Part shown: piece by piece, positions 26,101 to 34,857 of the stretch
How the letters are laid out: each line of letters starts with the position of its first letter
Numbering within the stretch: position 1 is the first letter of the stretch
Assembly (NCBI GenBank): GCA_964436765.1
Contig: CAYTEH010000006.1
Span: 1 to 60,673 of the forward strand
Direction of reading: 5' to 3'
Source: CAYTEH01 sp964436765
GTDB lineage: Bacteria; Patescibacteriota; Gracilibacteria; Peribacterales; Peribacteraceae
Length of the DNA stretch: 60,673 bases
The notes under the pieces: generated by a model
What the model was told of the DNA's origin: nothing
The model's input: the letters and a program-made list of their open reading frames with translations, nothing else
Databases searched by the model: none
Made by a program: the position numbers and the translations under genes

Positions 26101-27426
26101 ACCCGACGTCTGAGCCGTCGACAAGAAGTCTCCAACGAGATCAACCGTCACCGTCTTGCAGGCGCTGACCGTGAGCGGGCTGGAGAAGTGGATGTTTGCA
26201 GTCTGATCCTTGGAATCGATCGTGCGCTTGCGGCTGAGGCGAGCGCCGTTCACGGAGGCGTACACACCCGTGATGTCCTGCTCGGAACCGAAGCCCTCGT
26301 GGAGAATCGTGAGATCCTCGATCGAGACGGCATCGTCGCAGGAAGCGGTCACATCAACGGAGAGCATGGTGACGCCAACAGCGCCCTGGGGCACCGTGTC
26401 GCCAACCGGGTTCTTCGAGGAGACGGCAACCTGGAGGGTGCCGTTGCTCGTCGGGAGCGTGCTGTAGCCGTTGAAGGACATCGAGTCGGAGATCATGTCG
26501 CCGTCATCGGATTCAACTCCGTCGACGGTGAGCGTGTACTCGTTACCCGAGGTGAGGTTGCCGGAGAGCATGAGCTCGACGACATCGTCACCGACGAGTT
26601 TGGCGGACGTAACCGTCACGGCCGGCGTGGCGCCGGTGACCGTGTAGTTGGAAGCGTCCTCGGCCGAAGCCTGGTCCACGGCGACCGTGAACTCGACCTC
26701 AACCTTGTTCAGAGCCGTGCTGGAGACATCGGAGATGCCTGCCTCCCTGGAGGGACCCTCCATGGTGCAGTCGACTCCGTAGGTCAGACCCTGGTCGACG
26801 CGGTGAAGCATCACGACCATTTCTGCGCGGTTCATGTTGTCGGACGGGCGCACGCGACGCGTGGACTCGTCACCCTGCAGGACGCAGTAGTCAGCGGCCG
26901 TCTGAATGACGTCCGTGTACCACTGGCCCGAAGCGTTGTCGACGAACTGGGGAGCATCACCCGTACCCTCGAGAGCGAAGGCGCGGACGATGAGGGCTGC
27001 TGCCTCGGCGCGGTTGATGTTGGCTGCGGGGCGAGCGTAGCACGGCTTGGAGCCGTAGCAGTTGCCGTCACCCTTGACCCAACCTTCCTTGCCAGCTTCC
27101 TCCATGTACGGGTAGTACCAGGCGGCGGGAGCAACATCGTTGAAGCTCGCCACTGCCGGCGGGGTGGAGAGGAGTCCACCGTTCATCATGACGAGGAGCT
27201 TCACGAACTCCGCGCGGTTGGCGAGGTCGCCGCCGCGGAAGCGTGGTTGGCCCTCGTCGAGAATTCCGTCAGCAAGCAGAGCTTCGACGGAGTCCTCGTA
27301 CCAGACACCTGACGGGACGTCGGAATACTTCGCGAACGCAACGCGAACACCAACCGTAAGTTGGGACGCGAGGATCGCAGCCGTAGAGACGCCTGCCAGG
27401 ACTTTCTTAACACGAGAAAAGTCCAT
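23107..27426 (-). CDS. S-layer homology (SLH) domain protein, probable cell-surface layer protein
   Basis: The product has 1439 residues. It has a signal peptide (about 1-32, with a hydrophobic stretch AGVSTAAILASQLTVGV and cleavage near AFA-KYSD). Three SLH domains follow at about 33-83, 93-152 and 159-213, each with a D-V...WY start and NRAE motif. SLH domains bind secondary cell-wall polymers. The remaining 1200 residues are Thr/Ser/Val/Gly-rich beta-type repeats without catalytic motifs (blocks with EVEFTV, TLTVDGVESDDG, GRFQVQTDSVEDQTIYAMTIEN), as in S-layer proteins. Long open frames on the opposite strand are shadows of its codon bias. It is transcribed alone, with a long upstream spacer and a terminator at 23007-23040. 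Confidence 0.93.
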   Translation of the reverse strand: MDFSRVKKVLAGVSTAAILASQLTVGVRVAFAKYSDVPSGVWYEDSVEALLADGILDEGQPRFRGGDLANRAEFVKLLVMMNGGLLSTPPAVASFNDVAPAAWYYPYMEEAGKEGWVKGDGNCYGSKPCYARPAANINRAEAAALIVRAFALEGTGDAPQFVDNASGQWYTDVIQTAADYCVLQGDESTRRVRPSDNMNRAEMVVMLHRVDQGLTYGVDCTMEGPSREAGISDVSSTALNKVEVEFTVAVDQASAEDASNYTVTGATPAVTVTSAKLVGDDVVELMLSGNLTSGNEYTLTVDGVESDDGDMISDSMSFNGYSTLPTSNGTLQVAVSSKNPVGDTVPQGAVGVTMLSVDVTASCDDAVSIEDLTILHEGFGSEQDITGVYASVNGARLSRKRTIDSKDQTANIHFSSPLTVSACKTVTVDLVGDFLSTAQTSGEHNLAVELPSDFQSNAKSVTGNFPMRGATFRVAAVRSGQVTVEYRTVTPNEVNVGDDGVVLGRFQVQTDSVEDQTIYAMTIENDGSANDGDITNMKIRRSDGTVLTNTVAATTDGFATFIFDPPFTVLEGDKITLEIVGDVEGGAADTVILQFEESSDLFAVGSLYGYGVNGQLYGSRVSISSSTTVSTVTIDAGEFTVEIDGPAQQTYTRDQNDAVLANVIFTTGGDRIDVKRMYVAVQGNTSTGAILAGNNGSTSDQIHEVLENVTLRNKTTGRAVDGVRLTDTTAFGTGSSTVGTFQVYRFDDFTVTGKESFELRVDFIDNGSGASPKNGDQFKVHICGEPTKVSTGTNSTGCSFGSLLSSTTSAQAKSFQMEVEGISTGDNVLDVRPRGTISGNAQRIATATLTVAVKALASTDTAVKNSKNINLLRFEARAGEAKDILFTKATFTGSVAATSLQNAQNYTLWVDTDSDGKVDTILQKGVTSQSNKITFSELTGGGFVIPKEKTVVFEVHADIASSFVSGISSLKLGFSTGDSDYVQAEQVDRGSSLSGIRTNNTCSVSGGCDITVTTVGSTLYSLVSQGNLYVTKDNVPLRNRQLLGGALGEAVLRLNLRGEYEPIDVTDLQINSSGSTATSVDRLELYKEGETTPFASATVGGCGSDDVLGLNYGTSASTTQAFCAKMQSRQLVVPKGADVKVIVQPRMKLDVDGAVSNERLAFFINTQSVSNNASGSGAVRARGDQSSNNLTAGSGSTANGNVFIGCSTACGAPTGFYSTGTGLNPIGNTNFSVLSKITSITNANPDANGSNVPTGVSDIGQFKFTTAANGNSKNGLNKAVLSGVVFNVNATNIIMDPATFKFYNKSNSTVTASCTTMTTGGVEIGFSASGSFVVRCHNLQTATSVNTSIDPNTSQTFVLQANITNPDVTAANTSSLQVSLQQFENVGRTSFGPTATAAVSHLIWVDSDSSTPGSGTTTSGVFTWVEYPETTIKSTAYQS

Positions 27427-28439
27427 ATAAATAATAGGAAGGAAAAAAAATAAGTGTTTGAGGATGTGTTGGCTACTTAGAGACCATCTCGCTGGTCATC
27501 TGCGGTCTTGTGTCGTGAGAATGAGCTTCCGCGATTGTCGCGGAGACTTCCCTCCTTAAATATAAAGAGAACACACAAGGACAAATGCCTACCTTACTAA
27601 GAGTGTATAGAGAAGGTGCGGAGAGTGTTGCCCGGAGGTGAGGACACGTGTCTCCAAGAGAATGCACGATCTGACACAAAAAGAGTGTCGGATGTGAAGT
27701 CTGCCTTCCTTCATGGAAAATAAAGTGGAAAGCAGATTGCCGGTATGACAAGGAACATGCGAACCGACCGCGCTCACCTTCCTGAGCGGATCAGCGGGAA
27801 TCCTAGCGAATAGGCTTATTGCTGATCAAGCCTCGGAAAGGAGCGGTCGCACAGCAGATAACGGGAAAGAATGGGGTGTGTTACGCGGATGCCTCAGATT
27901 AAAGACGTCTTAGAAATGGTTTTATGAGCCCGCTTCGCCATTTCATGAATGAATACTGCACTCAAAAGCAGGAACTCCGGGCTAAAAATGGCGATTCAAA
28001 TACTGTTGCAAACATCGGTTTTTTGTACCCATTGATGCAAAAAGCGTGAAGAAAAGTGAACAAATTGTTGGTTCAAATCGACTTTTTAAGCAAAAATACG
28101 CTGTAAATCGCGTTTCCAGGCACTTTAGAAGGCGAAAATGACTGTTTGCGAGCGATCTACAGGGAACGAAGGGGGAAAGTGGCAGGAAATCGTATGGGGA
28201 AGCAGACATCTCCGGGGCGACCATGCGGGTCCGTAACGCCTATATATAAGGTGTGGGAAATCCGGCGATGATCGATGGCAGATTGTGATCGTTCCACGGA
28301 TGTCATCCTGAGTAGCTCCGCCGGTCGCTCATCGATACGTCCTTCGACAAGCTCAGGGCTACTCAGAGTGACATCGCGGAGCGTATCGAAGGACGACATG
28401 CTCCATCGCAAGAAATAATTTCCAGAGCGACGCTCATCA
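27427..28439. other. 1-kb spacer upstream of the SLH gene, no gene seen
   Basis: No reading frame here is convincing. It must hold the SLH promoter; TATATT near 27556-27561 on the minus strand is a possible -10 box. The base composition is more AT-rich between about 27900 and 28140. Near 28303-28373 an inverted repeat (gtcatcctgagtagc ... gctactcagagtgac) and ccttcgacaagctcaggg belong to the dispersed hairpin types seen elsewhere. Confidence 0.5.
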
Positions 28440-29800
28440 TCACAGTTTTTTTACGGTCTGCTCCCCTCCTCCGTCGCGCACTTCGTAACCGAGCACTTTG
28501 ATCTCGTCTCGCAGGCGATCGGATTCTTTGAAATCCTTATTCATGCGGGCCTCTTTTCTGGCTTCCACAAGCCGTAATACTGCATCAGGAATTTTTTTCT
28601 CCTCCGGCTCGAAGCAACCGAACGTCTGGCGGACCAGCGCGGCGAACGCNNNNNNNNNNNNNNNNNNNNNNNNNNNNNNNNNNNNNNNNNNNNNNNNNNN
28701 NNNNNNNNNNNNNNNNNNNNNNNNNNNNNNNNNNNNNNNNNNNNNNNNNCCATCCACTCCACAATTTTCCTCCTCGCCTTGCGCGCGTCATCCAGTCCTT
28801 TTTCCGTGAACTTCAGATTGGTCCTGTAATGCACGCTGAGGAGGTAGTAGCGTAGGTCGAGAGGCGAGAAGCCTTTTCGCTCGATGTCGGGCAACGTGAG
28901 CACGTTGCCAAGACTCTTTGACATCTTCTCCGATCCCAAATCAATGCGTCTTTTGTGCAGCCACAAGCGAACAAACTGCTTTTTACTGCTGCATTCGCTC
29001 TGGGCGATCTCGCACTCGTGATGTGGGAAGATGTTGTCTTCGCCGCCGGTGTGGAGGTCGATCGTTTCTCCGAGGAGCGTGCGGCTCATCGCCGAGCACT
29101 CGATGTGCCAGCCCGGAAAACCGGAGGAGGAATCATCCCCTTCCGTATGACTCACCTCGCCGGTCGCGTACGTCCAGCGCAGGATATGATGCGAGTTGTT
29201 GCCGACGGTTTTTTTCCAGAGCGCGAAATCAGCGGGATGCTTCTTTTTTTCGTCGACCTCGATGCGCGCGCCGGCGCTGAGGTTCTCGAGCGTGTTCCCC
29301 GAGAGCGCGCCGTACTTTTTAAACGTTTCGACGGCGAAGTAGATGCCGTCGTCGGTCTCGTACGCACTCCCCTCTTGTAAGAGGACGTTGATGATCTCGA
29401 TCATCTCTTTCACATATTCGCTCGCGCGCGGGCGCGCAAAAGGCTCGAGCATGTTCAGTGCTTTCTCGTCCTCAAGATACTGATCGGTGTAGCGTTTTGC
29501 GATCTCCAGCGGATGCGTCTTCTCCTTCTCAGCCTGCTTCTGGATTTTATCGTCGCCCTGGTCGGCGTCGTGGAGCAGGTGACCGACGTCCGTGATGTTC
29601 TTCACGTGTTTGACCGTGTACCCGTGCCCTGTCTCGAGCCACCTCCTCAAAAGATCGGCCATGAGGAACGACGAGTAGTTGCCGATGTGCGGGCGCCCGT
29701 AGACGGTGGGGCCGCAGGTGTACATGGTCACGCTCTTCGGATTGGCAGGCACGAAGTCTTCCTCCTTCTTTGAGTAGGTGTTGTAGAGGCGGAGGGGCAT
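28440..29800 (-). CDS. cysS: Cysteinyl-tRNA synthetase, interrupted by an assembly gap
   Basis: The enzyme charges tRNA-Cys in the cytoplasm. The N-terminal part (MPLRLYNTYSKKEEDF) has the zinc cysteine and HIGH-type motif in YTCGPTVYGRPHIGNYSSFL, then KNITDVGHLL, the zinc-site GWHIECSAM and LHTGGEDNIFPHHECEIAQSE, and KMSKSLGN. After the gap the C-terminal helical domain continues (VEARKEARMNKDFKESDRLRDEIKVLGYEVRDG). The two parts are in different frames if the gap is taken as exactly 100 nt, so its true length differs. A short leader and a terminator-like hairpin (29846-29904) lie upstream. Confidence 0.93.
28650..28749. other. Assembly gap (100 N) inside cysS
   Basis: A run of exactly 100 N marks a scaffold join. 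Frame analysis of cysS shows that the real gap length is not 100 nt if the gene is intact. Confidence 0.99.
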
Positions 29801-29845
29801 ATCCGGATGATACCGTAGAGACGGGCGGCGCGCCCGTCTCGGCAC

Positions 29846-29904
29846 AAAAAAGAGAGCCTGATAATGGGTGACGGACGAAGGGCAGAAACCCTTCTCAGGC
29901 TCTC
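29846..29904 (-). terminator. Terminator-like hairpin upstream of cysS
   Basis: GAGAGCCTGA and TCAGGCTCTC form a perfect 10-bp stem with an inner smaller hairpin, followed on the minus strand by TTTTTT. Confidence 0.6.
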
Positions 29905-30035
29905 GAGTTGTTCGGAATGCACTGCAGATGTGACGAGAACAGCGCGCACTCCGGCATGACCAGGATCCATACCCTGGAGGACCAGGAGGATACTGACGAC
30001 ATCTGCAGATTGAAAGCGGCGCTGAGTGTGACGAG

Positions 30036-30074
30036 CAAAAAACCGGCATCCCTTCCTTGGGAGGAGATGCCGGT
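30036..30074 (-). terminator. Terminator of the 58-residue gene
   Basis: CCGGCATC and GATGCCGG pair, followed by TTTTTT on the minus strand, directly after the stop codon of the small gene. Confidence 0.8.
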
Positions 30075-30082
30075 GATGAGCC

Positions 30083-30259
30083 TCAGTTGAGACTCGGCTT
30101 GCGCTGATTCTCCCGATGATTCGAGAGATCAGCCAGGATTTTGTCACGGATGAAAGCGTCGATTGCTTTCTCCGAGACCCCGCGTTTCCGAAGGAGGACG
30201 ATCATCGTCTCGAACCGGCGGAATGCCGCCGCGGGGGCGGTGGAACGGGTTGGTTCCAT
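30083..30259 (-). CDS. Small hypothetical protein (58 aa)
   Basis: This gene is supported by context. A GAGGAG lies seven bases before the ATG at 30259, and a strong terminator (30036-30074) begins nine bases after the stop. The product begins MEPTRSTAPAAAFRRFETMIVLLRKRGVSEKAIDAF and is basic and helical, with no membrane segment. I do not recognise it. The pattern of Shine-Dalgarno, short frame and terminator makes an independently transcribed small protein likely. Confidence 0.7.
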   Translation of the reverse strand: MEPTRSTAPAAAFRRFETMIVLLRKRGVSEKAIDAFIRDKILADLSNHRENQRKPSLN

Positions 30260-30355
30260 AGAAACTCCTCATCATAAGGAAGTTCTGTCCTGATCGACCC
30301 ATCCAAGGCCGATTTCGTCAGGACCTTCGTATTGTACATCTATTGCACATTCCAT

Positions 30356-30403
30356 GCAATAACATACTTTGTTATTGCGTCAAATGCACAAGCTGGATAC
30401 AGT
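30356..30403 (+). promoter_or_regulatory. Promoter with palindromic site upstream of a hypothetical gene
   Basis: TTGCGT (30375-30380) and TACAGT (30398-30403) are 17 bp apart. The -35 box overlaps an 8-bp inverted repeat (gcaataac/gttattgc, 30356-30378), which could be an operator. Confidence 0.45.
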
Positions 30404-30405
30404 GT

Positions 30406-30978
30406 ATGCATATGCAGGACTCCATTGAAAATTCGGCAGAAAGCTGGGAAGACCGGGCCAACCGCATCGCTGCCAGCGTGATCGGCACCGCCGAGACGCA
30501 CGATGCTTTTTTTGACGCAATACAGGCGCAGGGTGTTTCGTTCGCGGGCAAAGTGGGGTTCAATAATTTTGTAGCTCAACTCTCGAATGGATCTGGATAT
30601 CAAATTCCTACAGTCCTCAGTTGGGCGGGCATGGTGAACTCCTCCGAGGAGGTGCCGGATTTCGCAACACTGACGGTAGAGGAAACCCATGAGCGGATAG
30701 AGCGCGTCCTTGGTAATACCGCCCTTATCGACACACTCAAAAAAATGGGTGTAAGCGAGGGGACATTGCGCAGTGCCCACAGGGAATTGGATATGAGGAA
30801 GGACATACAGAAAGACACGCAGTTTCTCTCCTCATTCCCCAGCTATTGCCAGGTAGGAAACCTTGAACTGAAGACCAAATATGCCGATCAGGACGCGCTT
30901 GCCAAAGAATTTGTGTTCCGGTGTGCACAGAAAATCATGGTGGAAAAAAGAGCGACATTTACCGACCTCTGGCAGTAA
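30406..30978 (+). CDS. Hypothetical soluble protein (190 aa)
   Basis: I do not recognise this protein. It is acidic at the N-terminus (MHMQDSIENSAESWEDRANR) and predicted mostly helical, with no signal peptide. Two ATG codons (30406 and 30412) are possible; the second would suit a leaderless mRNA from the promoter just upstream. The gene is followed after 47 nt by the aldolase gene in the same direction. Confidence 0.6.
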   Translation: MHMQDSIENSAESWEDRANRIAASVIGTAETHDAFFDAIQAQGVSFAGKVGFNNFVAQLSNGSGYQIPTVLSWAGMVNSSEEVPDFATLTVEETHERIERVLGNTALIDTLKKMGVSEGTLRSAHRELDMRKDIQKDTQFLSSFPSYCQVGNLELKTKYADQDALAKEFVFRCAQKIMVEKRATFTDLWQ

Positions 30979-31025
30979 TGCACGAAGGAATGGTAGGCTG
31001 GAGCCACTTCTCCCCTGCTCTTCCC

Positions 31026-32087
31026 ATGAAATACCAAGACATCCGCAAGCTGCTCGGTTCGAACGCCTCGTTGCTGGATCACCAGTGCAAGACGATCGAT
31101 CGATCGAAGCTGCACATCCCGAGCATGAAAAAAATCCAGGAGGTGTTTGCGGCATCCGACCGGTCGCCCAAGGTGATCAGCAACCTGAAGTCACTCTATA
31201 ACCACGGCAGGCTCAAGGGGACGGGGTATTTGTCGATTCTCCCGGTGGACCAAGGCATCGAGCACAGCGCCGGAGCGTCCTTTGCGAAGAACCCCATGTA
31301 CTTCGACCCCGAGAACATCGTCAAATTGGCCATCCAAGGGGGCTGCAACGCGGTTGCGTCCACTTTGGGTGTCTTGGGGCTTATGAGTAAGAAATACGCA
31401 GCCAAGATCCCTTTTATCGTCAAATTGAACCATAACGAACTCCTCACCTACCCCAACAAGTTCGACCAGGTGATGTTTGCCAGCGCCCAGCAGGCCAAAG
31501 ACATGGGCGCCGCGGGCGTAGGCGCCACCATCTACTTCGGCTCGCCGGAATCCACGCGGCAGATCGTGGAGGTGAGCAAGGCCTTCGCTGAGGCGCACAA
31601 GCTGGGGATGTTCACGGTGCTCTGGTGCTACCTGCGGAGCTCGTCGTTCAAAAAAGACAAGGACTATCACGTCTCCGCAGACCTCACGGGCCAGGCCAAC
31701 CACCTGGGCGTGACGCTGGAAGCCGACATCATCAAGCAGAAGCTCCCCGAAAATAACGGCGGCTTCCTGGCCCTCGGGCAGGAGTCCTCGTACGGCAAGA
31801 CCGACAAGCGTGTGTACGAGAAGCTGACAACGGATAACCCCATCGATTTGACCCGCTACCAGGTGGCCAACTGCTACATGGGCCGCATCGGGCTCATCAA
31901 TAGCGGCGGGGCCAGCGGCGAAAACGACCTGCAGCAGGCAGTGATGACGGCCGTCATCAATAAGCGCGCGGGCGGGGCGGGGCTTATCTCCGGTCGCAAG
32001 GCGTTCCAGAAACCGATGGAAGAGGGCATCGAGATCCTGAATGCGATCCAGGATGTATATCTGTGCAAGGAGGTGACGGTGGCGTGA
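31026..32087 (+). CDS. fbaB: Fructose-bisphosphate aldolase class I (DhnA/FbaB type)
   Basis: The product has 353 residues and cleaves fructose 1,6-bisphosphate in glycolysis, or forms it in gluconeogenesis. The family motif YLSILPVDQGIEHSAGASFAKNPMYFDPENIV is present. The Schiff-base region of this group is probably in PFIVKLNHNELLTYP, with further conserved segments AKDMGAAGVGATIYFGS and RYQVANCYMGRIGLINSGGAS near the phosphate-binding end. This archaeal-type class I enzyme is common in CPR bacteria. The start at 31026 (MKYQDIRKLL) fits the family; the upstream frame overlaps the previous gene. Confidence 0.92.
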   Translation: MKYQDIRKLLGSNASLLDHQCKTIDRSKLHIPSMKKIQEVFAASDRSPKVISNLKSLYNHGRLKGTGYLSILPVDQGIEHSAGASFAKNPMYFDPENIVKLAIQGGCNAVASTLGVLGLMSKKYAAKIPFIVKLNHNELLTYPNKFDQVMFASAQQAKDMGAAGVGATIYFGSPESTRQIVEVSKAFAEAHKLGMFTVLWCYLRSSSFKKDKDYHVSADLTGQANHLGVTLEADIIKQKLPENNGGFLALGQESSYGKTDKRVYEKLTTDNPIDLTRYQVANCYMGRIGLINSGGASGENDLQQAVMTAVINKRAGGAGLISGRKAFQKPMEEGIEILNAIQDVYLCKEVTVA

Positions 32088-32133
32088 AGGGGACTTTGAC
32101 GAAGATGCAAAAATAGTGCAAAGTGCTGCACTT

Positions 32134-33207
32134 ATGAAAAGACTTGAGGAATACGTGAACTGGCAACAGCCGGCGGCGGCCGCACTGAAGGAATTGTGTG
32201 ATCCTCAGTCGTTTGAGAACGCAGAGAGTCCCGGGATCGATGAGGCAACCATATCGTTCGTCGTACGGTACTTGTCCCACTATCTGTTTAATGCGTCGCT
32301 AGACGAACTCCGTATCATGGGAGACTTTTGTGCCGTAGGCCGAACTCCCGAAGACAGAGAGCGTTCCTCTGCAGCATACGAGCGTCTGCCAGATCGGATT
32401 AAAAAACACATGACGGGCTATGCTGCGAATGAGATCGACGGTGCCAGCGTGGGAGCGCTGATGGACATCCGGCCGACTGCAACGATGTTTAAAGAGCTGG
32501 CATTTTCACCGATCGCCACACAAGAAAATGACTGGTTTTTGGGCGTGGATCTGGGGGCGGGTACGGGAATCACGACGATCGCAGGCTTTGTAGCCGCAGC
32601 CAGAAAGAATTGCAGGGGCACCATGCGCGGATACGAAATGCGGACACCTGCACGCCTGCGAGCCGGGCATGTCTTGAAAGAACTGACGGGAAGCAACAAC
32701 AGGCTCAAAGCGGAAATAGCATTTGCGGACGTGACTGAAAGAAACATCTATATCGAACTCGCCAAGCAGATACGAAACAAACGAGGTGGGCGTCCGCTGG
32801 ATCTGTGGGTGAGCGAAACGTTTGCCCAATTGACGCCACCCTTCTCGCGGGATGGTGCCGTAGCAATCACATGGCAGAAAGACTGGCCGATCCCCGATGC
32901 CCTGCTGGCGACCATGGAGCCGCTGAAGCAGGCTACAAACCTTTCGATAGAGCACCTACCCAATTTCATGCAAAACGTGGTGGATGGTAAAACAGTCATG
33001 TTTCCCGACATCGCGTCGCAACGGGTACGGTTTGATCTGCGTCTGTCTGCCTTACAACTACGCACACAGCACGATGCTTGGCTGCTGCTGCAACACATGG
33101 GAGATCCATTCAGGGATTTCGAGGATTTTGGAGCGCATCAACGTTGGCCGGTATCCGACGAGCAGCTGATGAATGCGGACGGTCAGATTGTGACAGCAGA
33201 CGTATGA
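32134..33207 (+). CDS. Putative class I SAM-dependent methyltransferase
   Basis: The product has 357 residues. A SAM-binding motif I is readable at about 134-145 (WFLGVDLGAGTG), followed at the right distance by an acidic residue in RGYEM, and later by PLDLWVSETFAQ, which could be the post-motif acidic loop. The N-terminal 120 residues are helical and unrecognised. The substrate is unknown; the SETF segment is faintly like the double-E loop of protein arginine methyltransferases, which is only a hint. The ATG at 32134 is preferred over a GTG at 32116. A repeat-rich spacer follows. Confidence 0.6.
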   Translation: MKRLEEYVNWQQPAAAALKELCDPQSFENAESPGIDEATISFVVRYLSHYLFNASLDELRIMGDFCAVGRTPEDRERSSAAYERLPDRIKKHMTGYAANEIDGASVGALMDIRPTATMFKELAFSPIATQENDWFLGVDLGAGTGITTIAGFVAAARKNCRGTMRGYEMRTPARLRAGHVLKELTGSNNRLKAEIAFADVTERNIYIELAKQIRNKRGGRPLDLWVSETFAQLTPPFSRDGAVAITWQKDWPIPDALLATMEPLKQATNLSIEHLPNFMQNVVDGKTVMFPDIASQRVRFDLRLSALQLRTQHDAWLLLQHMGDPFRDFEDFGAHQRWPVSDEQLMNADGQIVTADV

Positions 33208-33510
33208 CCGGGACGCTCCAGGCGTGTCTTGCGCAAGGAAGTTACGGGGCGTGGCTGAGCGTCATGGTTCGAGACGCCCCGACACCTGGAGCTTGTCCCG
33301 AGCTAGGCCGAGGGGCGAAAGGTGCGGGGCACCTCGCCGTCCTCATGCGTACATACAGGCGAGGTGCGCCGCAGCGCCTCGAGCCTGTGCACAATCAGCG
33401 CTTTGTCATGGTGAGGAGCGACGCCGCAGCGTCGCCTCGAACCATGACCCATTACACGCGCAAATGTTCGCGGTTCACCCTTCGTCTCGCTTCGCTTGCT
33501 CAGGGCAGGC
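33208..33510. repeat. Nested dispersed palindromes between the methyltransferase-like gene and yidC
   Basis: The spacer is almost entirely inverted repeats. gtcatggttcgagacgc (about 33264-33280) pairs with gcgtcgcctcgaaccatgac (about 33431-33450), and the second half is itself a hairpin with gtcatggtgaggagcgacgc. ggcgaggtgcgccgcagcgcctcg and cgcttcgcttgctcagggcaggctcagg are further typical units. There is no gene. Confidence 0.65.
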
Positions 33511-34857
33511 TCAGGAAGCGCGAACACTCAGGTGTTCGCGGTTTACCAAGATCTGCTGCCCGATCCCGAACAGCGTGCTGATGCCCCAGTAGAGCGAGAC
33601 GGCGGCGGGGAACTGGAAGGCGAAGAAACCGATCATAAGCGGCAGCGCGTAGAGCATCACCATCTGCTGCATCTTCTGCGGATCGAGGGGCTCTTTTTCC
33701 TTCTTGCCGTCTTTCGCGGGCACATCGATGACATCCTGCTTCTTGTGCGACTTACGCTTCTGAATAGCGAACGCCAGCTTCATCTGCAGGAACTGCATCA
33801 CCACGAGCAGCGGCGGCAAGACGTACAGCGCCGGCTGCGAGAAATCGAGCCCGAGGAAGTTCAGGCCCGCGTTCCAGTTGATGTACGGGTGCGCAAGAAG
33901 ATTGAGCCCCAGGAAGTTCGTGCCGAAGGTCCAATCGATGCTCTTGTACATGGGGTACAGCAGGTGCGTGGACGCCTCCAGGTGCGACCCGTCGCGAATG
34001 ACGTAGAACAGACCGATCAGAATCGGAAACTGGATGAGCGTAGGCAGGCAGCTCTGGAACGGGTTGATCTTATGTTCGGCCCACAGTTTCATCGTCTCTT
34101 CCTGGACCTTCTTTGCATCGTCCGGATATTTCTTCTTGAGAGCATCCAGCTTCGGCTGGAGCATCTGCATTTTCTTCTGCCCCTCCATCGCGTGCTGCGT
34201 GGGGATGAAGAGAATCAGTTTGACGAGGATCGTGAGGAGGATGATGGCCAATCCCAGGTTGTGTCCGGGCAGGATGGATGCGATGAATACGAGGGCATTG
34301 AGAAGCGGTGCCGTGATGAAGGTGCGGAAAATCTTCGTCACGATACCCGGCTCGCCGATGGTGAAACGTGCGCTCAATACCGCGCCGGAGGATGCCTGGA
34401 CCGCACCCTGGGGCAGGCTCACCTGATACGTCCCGGTGGTGCTGAAGAACTGGTCTTTCCATGGGGCCAGGGAAATTGTGAGGCTTTCACCCGGCTTGAT
34501 GTTCTGCACCTCGATCTGATCGCACCCCACAACGGCTCCCGATGCACGGAGAGGCGTCAGCTGTTCTCCGCTGCTCCCCTGCTCCACCCTGGCGATATCA
34601 AGCGGTGCCTGCGGGCAGCGACCCTGCAGCGTCACAATGGCGCCGCTCGCCCCCAGCTTGTTCTCGATTTTCACCTCCGGCGTGTTGCCGATGCTCACCG
34701 AGGACGACACCATCTTCACCGTCAGCGTCTGCGCGGGCGGCGTGCCCCCGAACTGGTCGGGGAAGAACTGCTTCAGCGCAAACTGGCTGCCCAGGTATAC
34801 GACCGCGAAGATGAGGACGAACTGAAGAAAATTACTGCGCTTTTTTTCGGGTGCCAT
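33511..34857 (-). CDS. yidC: Membrane protein insertase YidC
   Basis: The product has 448 residues. It inserts proteins into the cytoplasmic membrane, alone or with the Sec translocon. It has an N-terminal membrane segment (NFLQFVLIFAVVYLGSQFALKQFF), a beta-rich periplasmic domain of about 150 residues, and the conserved insertase core: LLNALVFIASILPGHNLGLAIILLTILVKLILFIPTQHAMEGQKKMQMLQPKLDALKKKYPDD, NPFQSCLPTLIQFPILIGLFYVIRDG and LPLMIGFFAFQFPAAVSLYWGISTLFGIGQQILV. The start at 34857 overlaps the end of rnpA by 26 nt, the usual rnpA-yidC order. The last codons lie in a hairpin repeat (33521-33540), so the very C-terminus is repeat-derived. Confidence 0.95.
   Translation of the reverse strand: MAPEKKRSNFLQFVLIFAVVYLGSQFALKQFFPDQFGGTPPAQTLTVKMVSSSVSIGNTPEVKIENKLGASGAIVTLQGRCPQAPLDIARVEQGSSGEQLTPLRASGAVVGCDQIEVQNIKPGESLTISLAPWKDQFFSTTGTYQVSLPQGAVQASSGAVLSARFTIGEPGIVTKIFRTFITAPLLNALVFIASILPGHNLGLAIILLTILVKLILFIPTQHAMEGQKKMQMLQPKLDALKKKYPDDAKKVQEETMKLWAEHKINPFQSCLPTLIQFPILIGLFYVIRDGSHLEASTHLLYPMYKSIDWTFGTNFLGLNLLAHPYINWNAGLNFLGLDFSQPALYVLPPLLVVMQFLQMKLAFAIQKRKSHKKQDVIDVPAKDGKKEKEPLDPQKMQQMVMLYALPLMIGFFAFQFPAAVSLYWGISTLFGIGQQILVNREHLSVRAS

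Noticed and set aside
24559..27312. Open frame of 917 codons opposite the SLH gene
   Set aside because: It is a shadow of the biased codon use of the SLH protein; composition is Arg/Asp/Val-rich and no domain is visible.
29728..30147. 139-codon minus-strand frame across the terminators
   Set aside because: It crosses two terminators and the start of cysS, and overlaps the better supported 58-residue gene in another frame.
33246..33282. tRNA-like minihelix (ggggcgt ... ggttcgag ... acgcccc)
   Set aside because: Only the acceptor-like stem and a T-loop-like string are present. It is part of the nested palindromes and has no D or anticodon arm.
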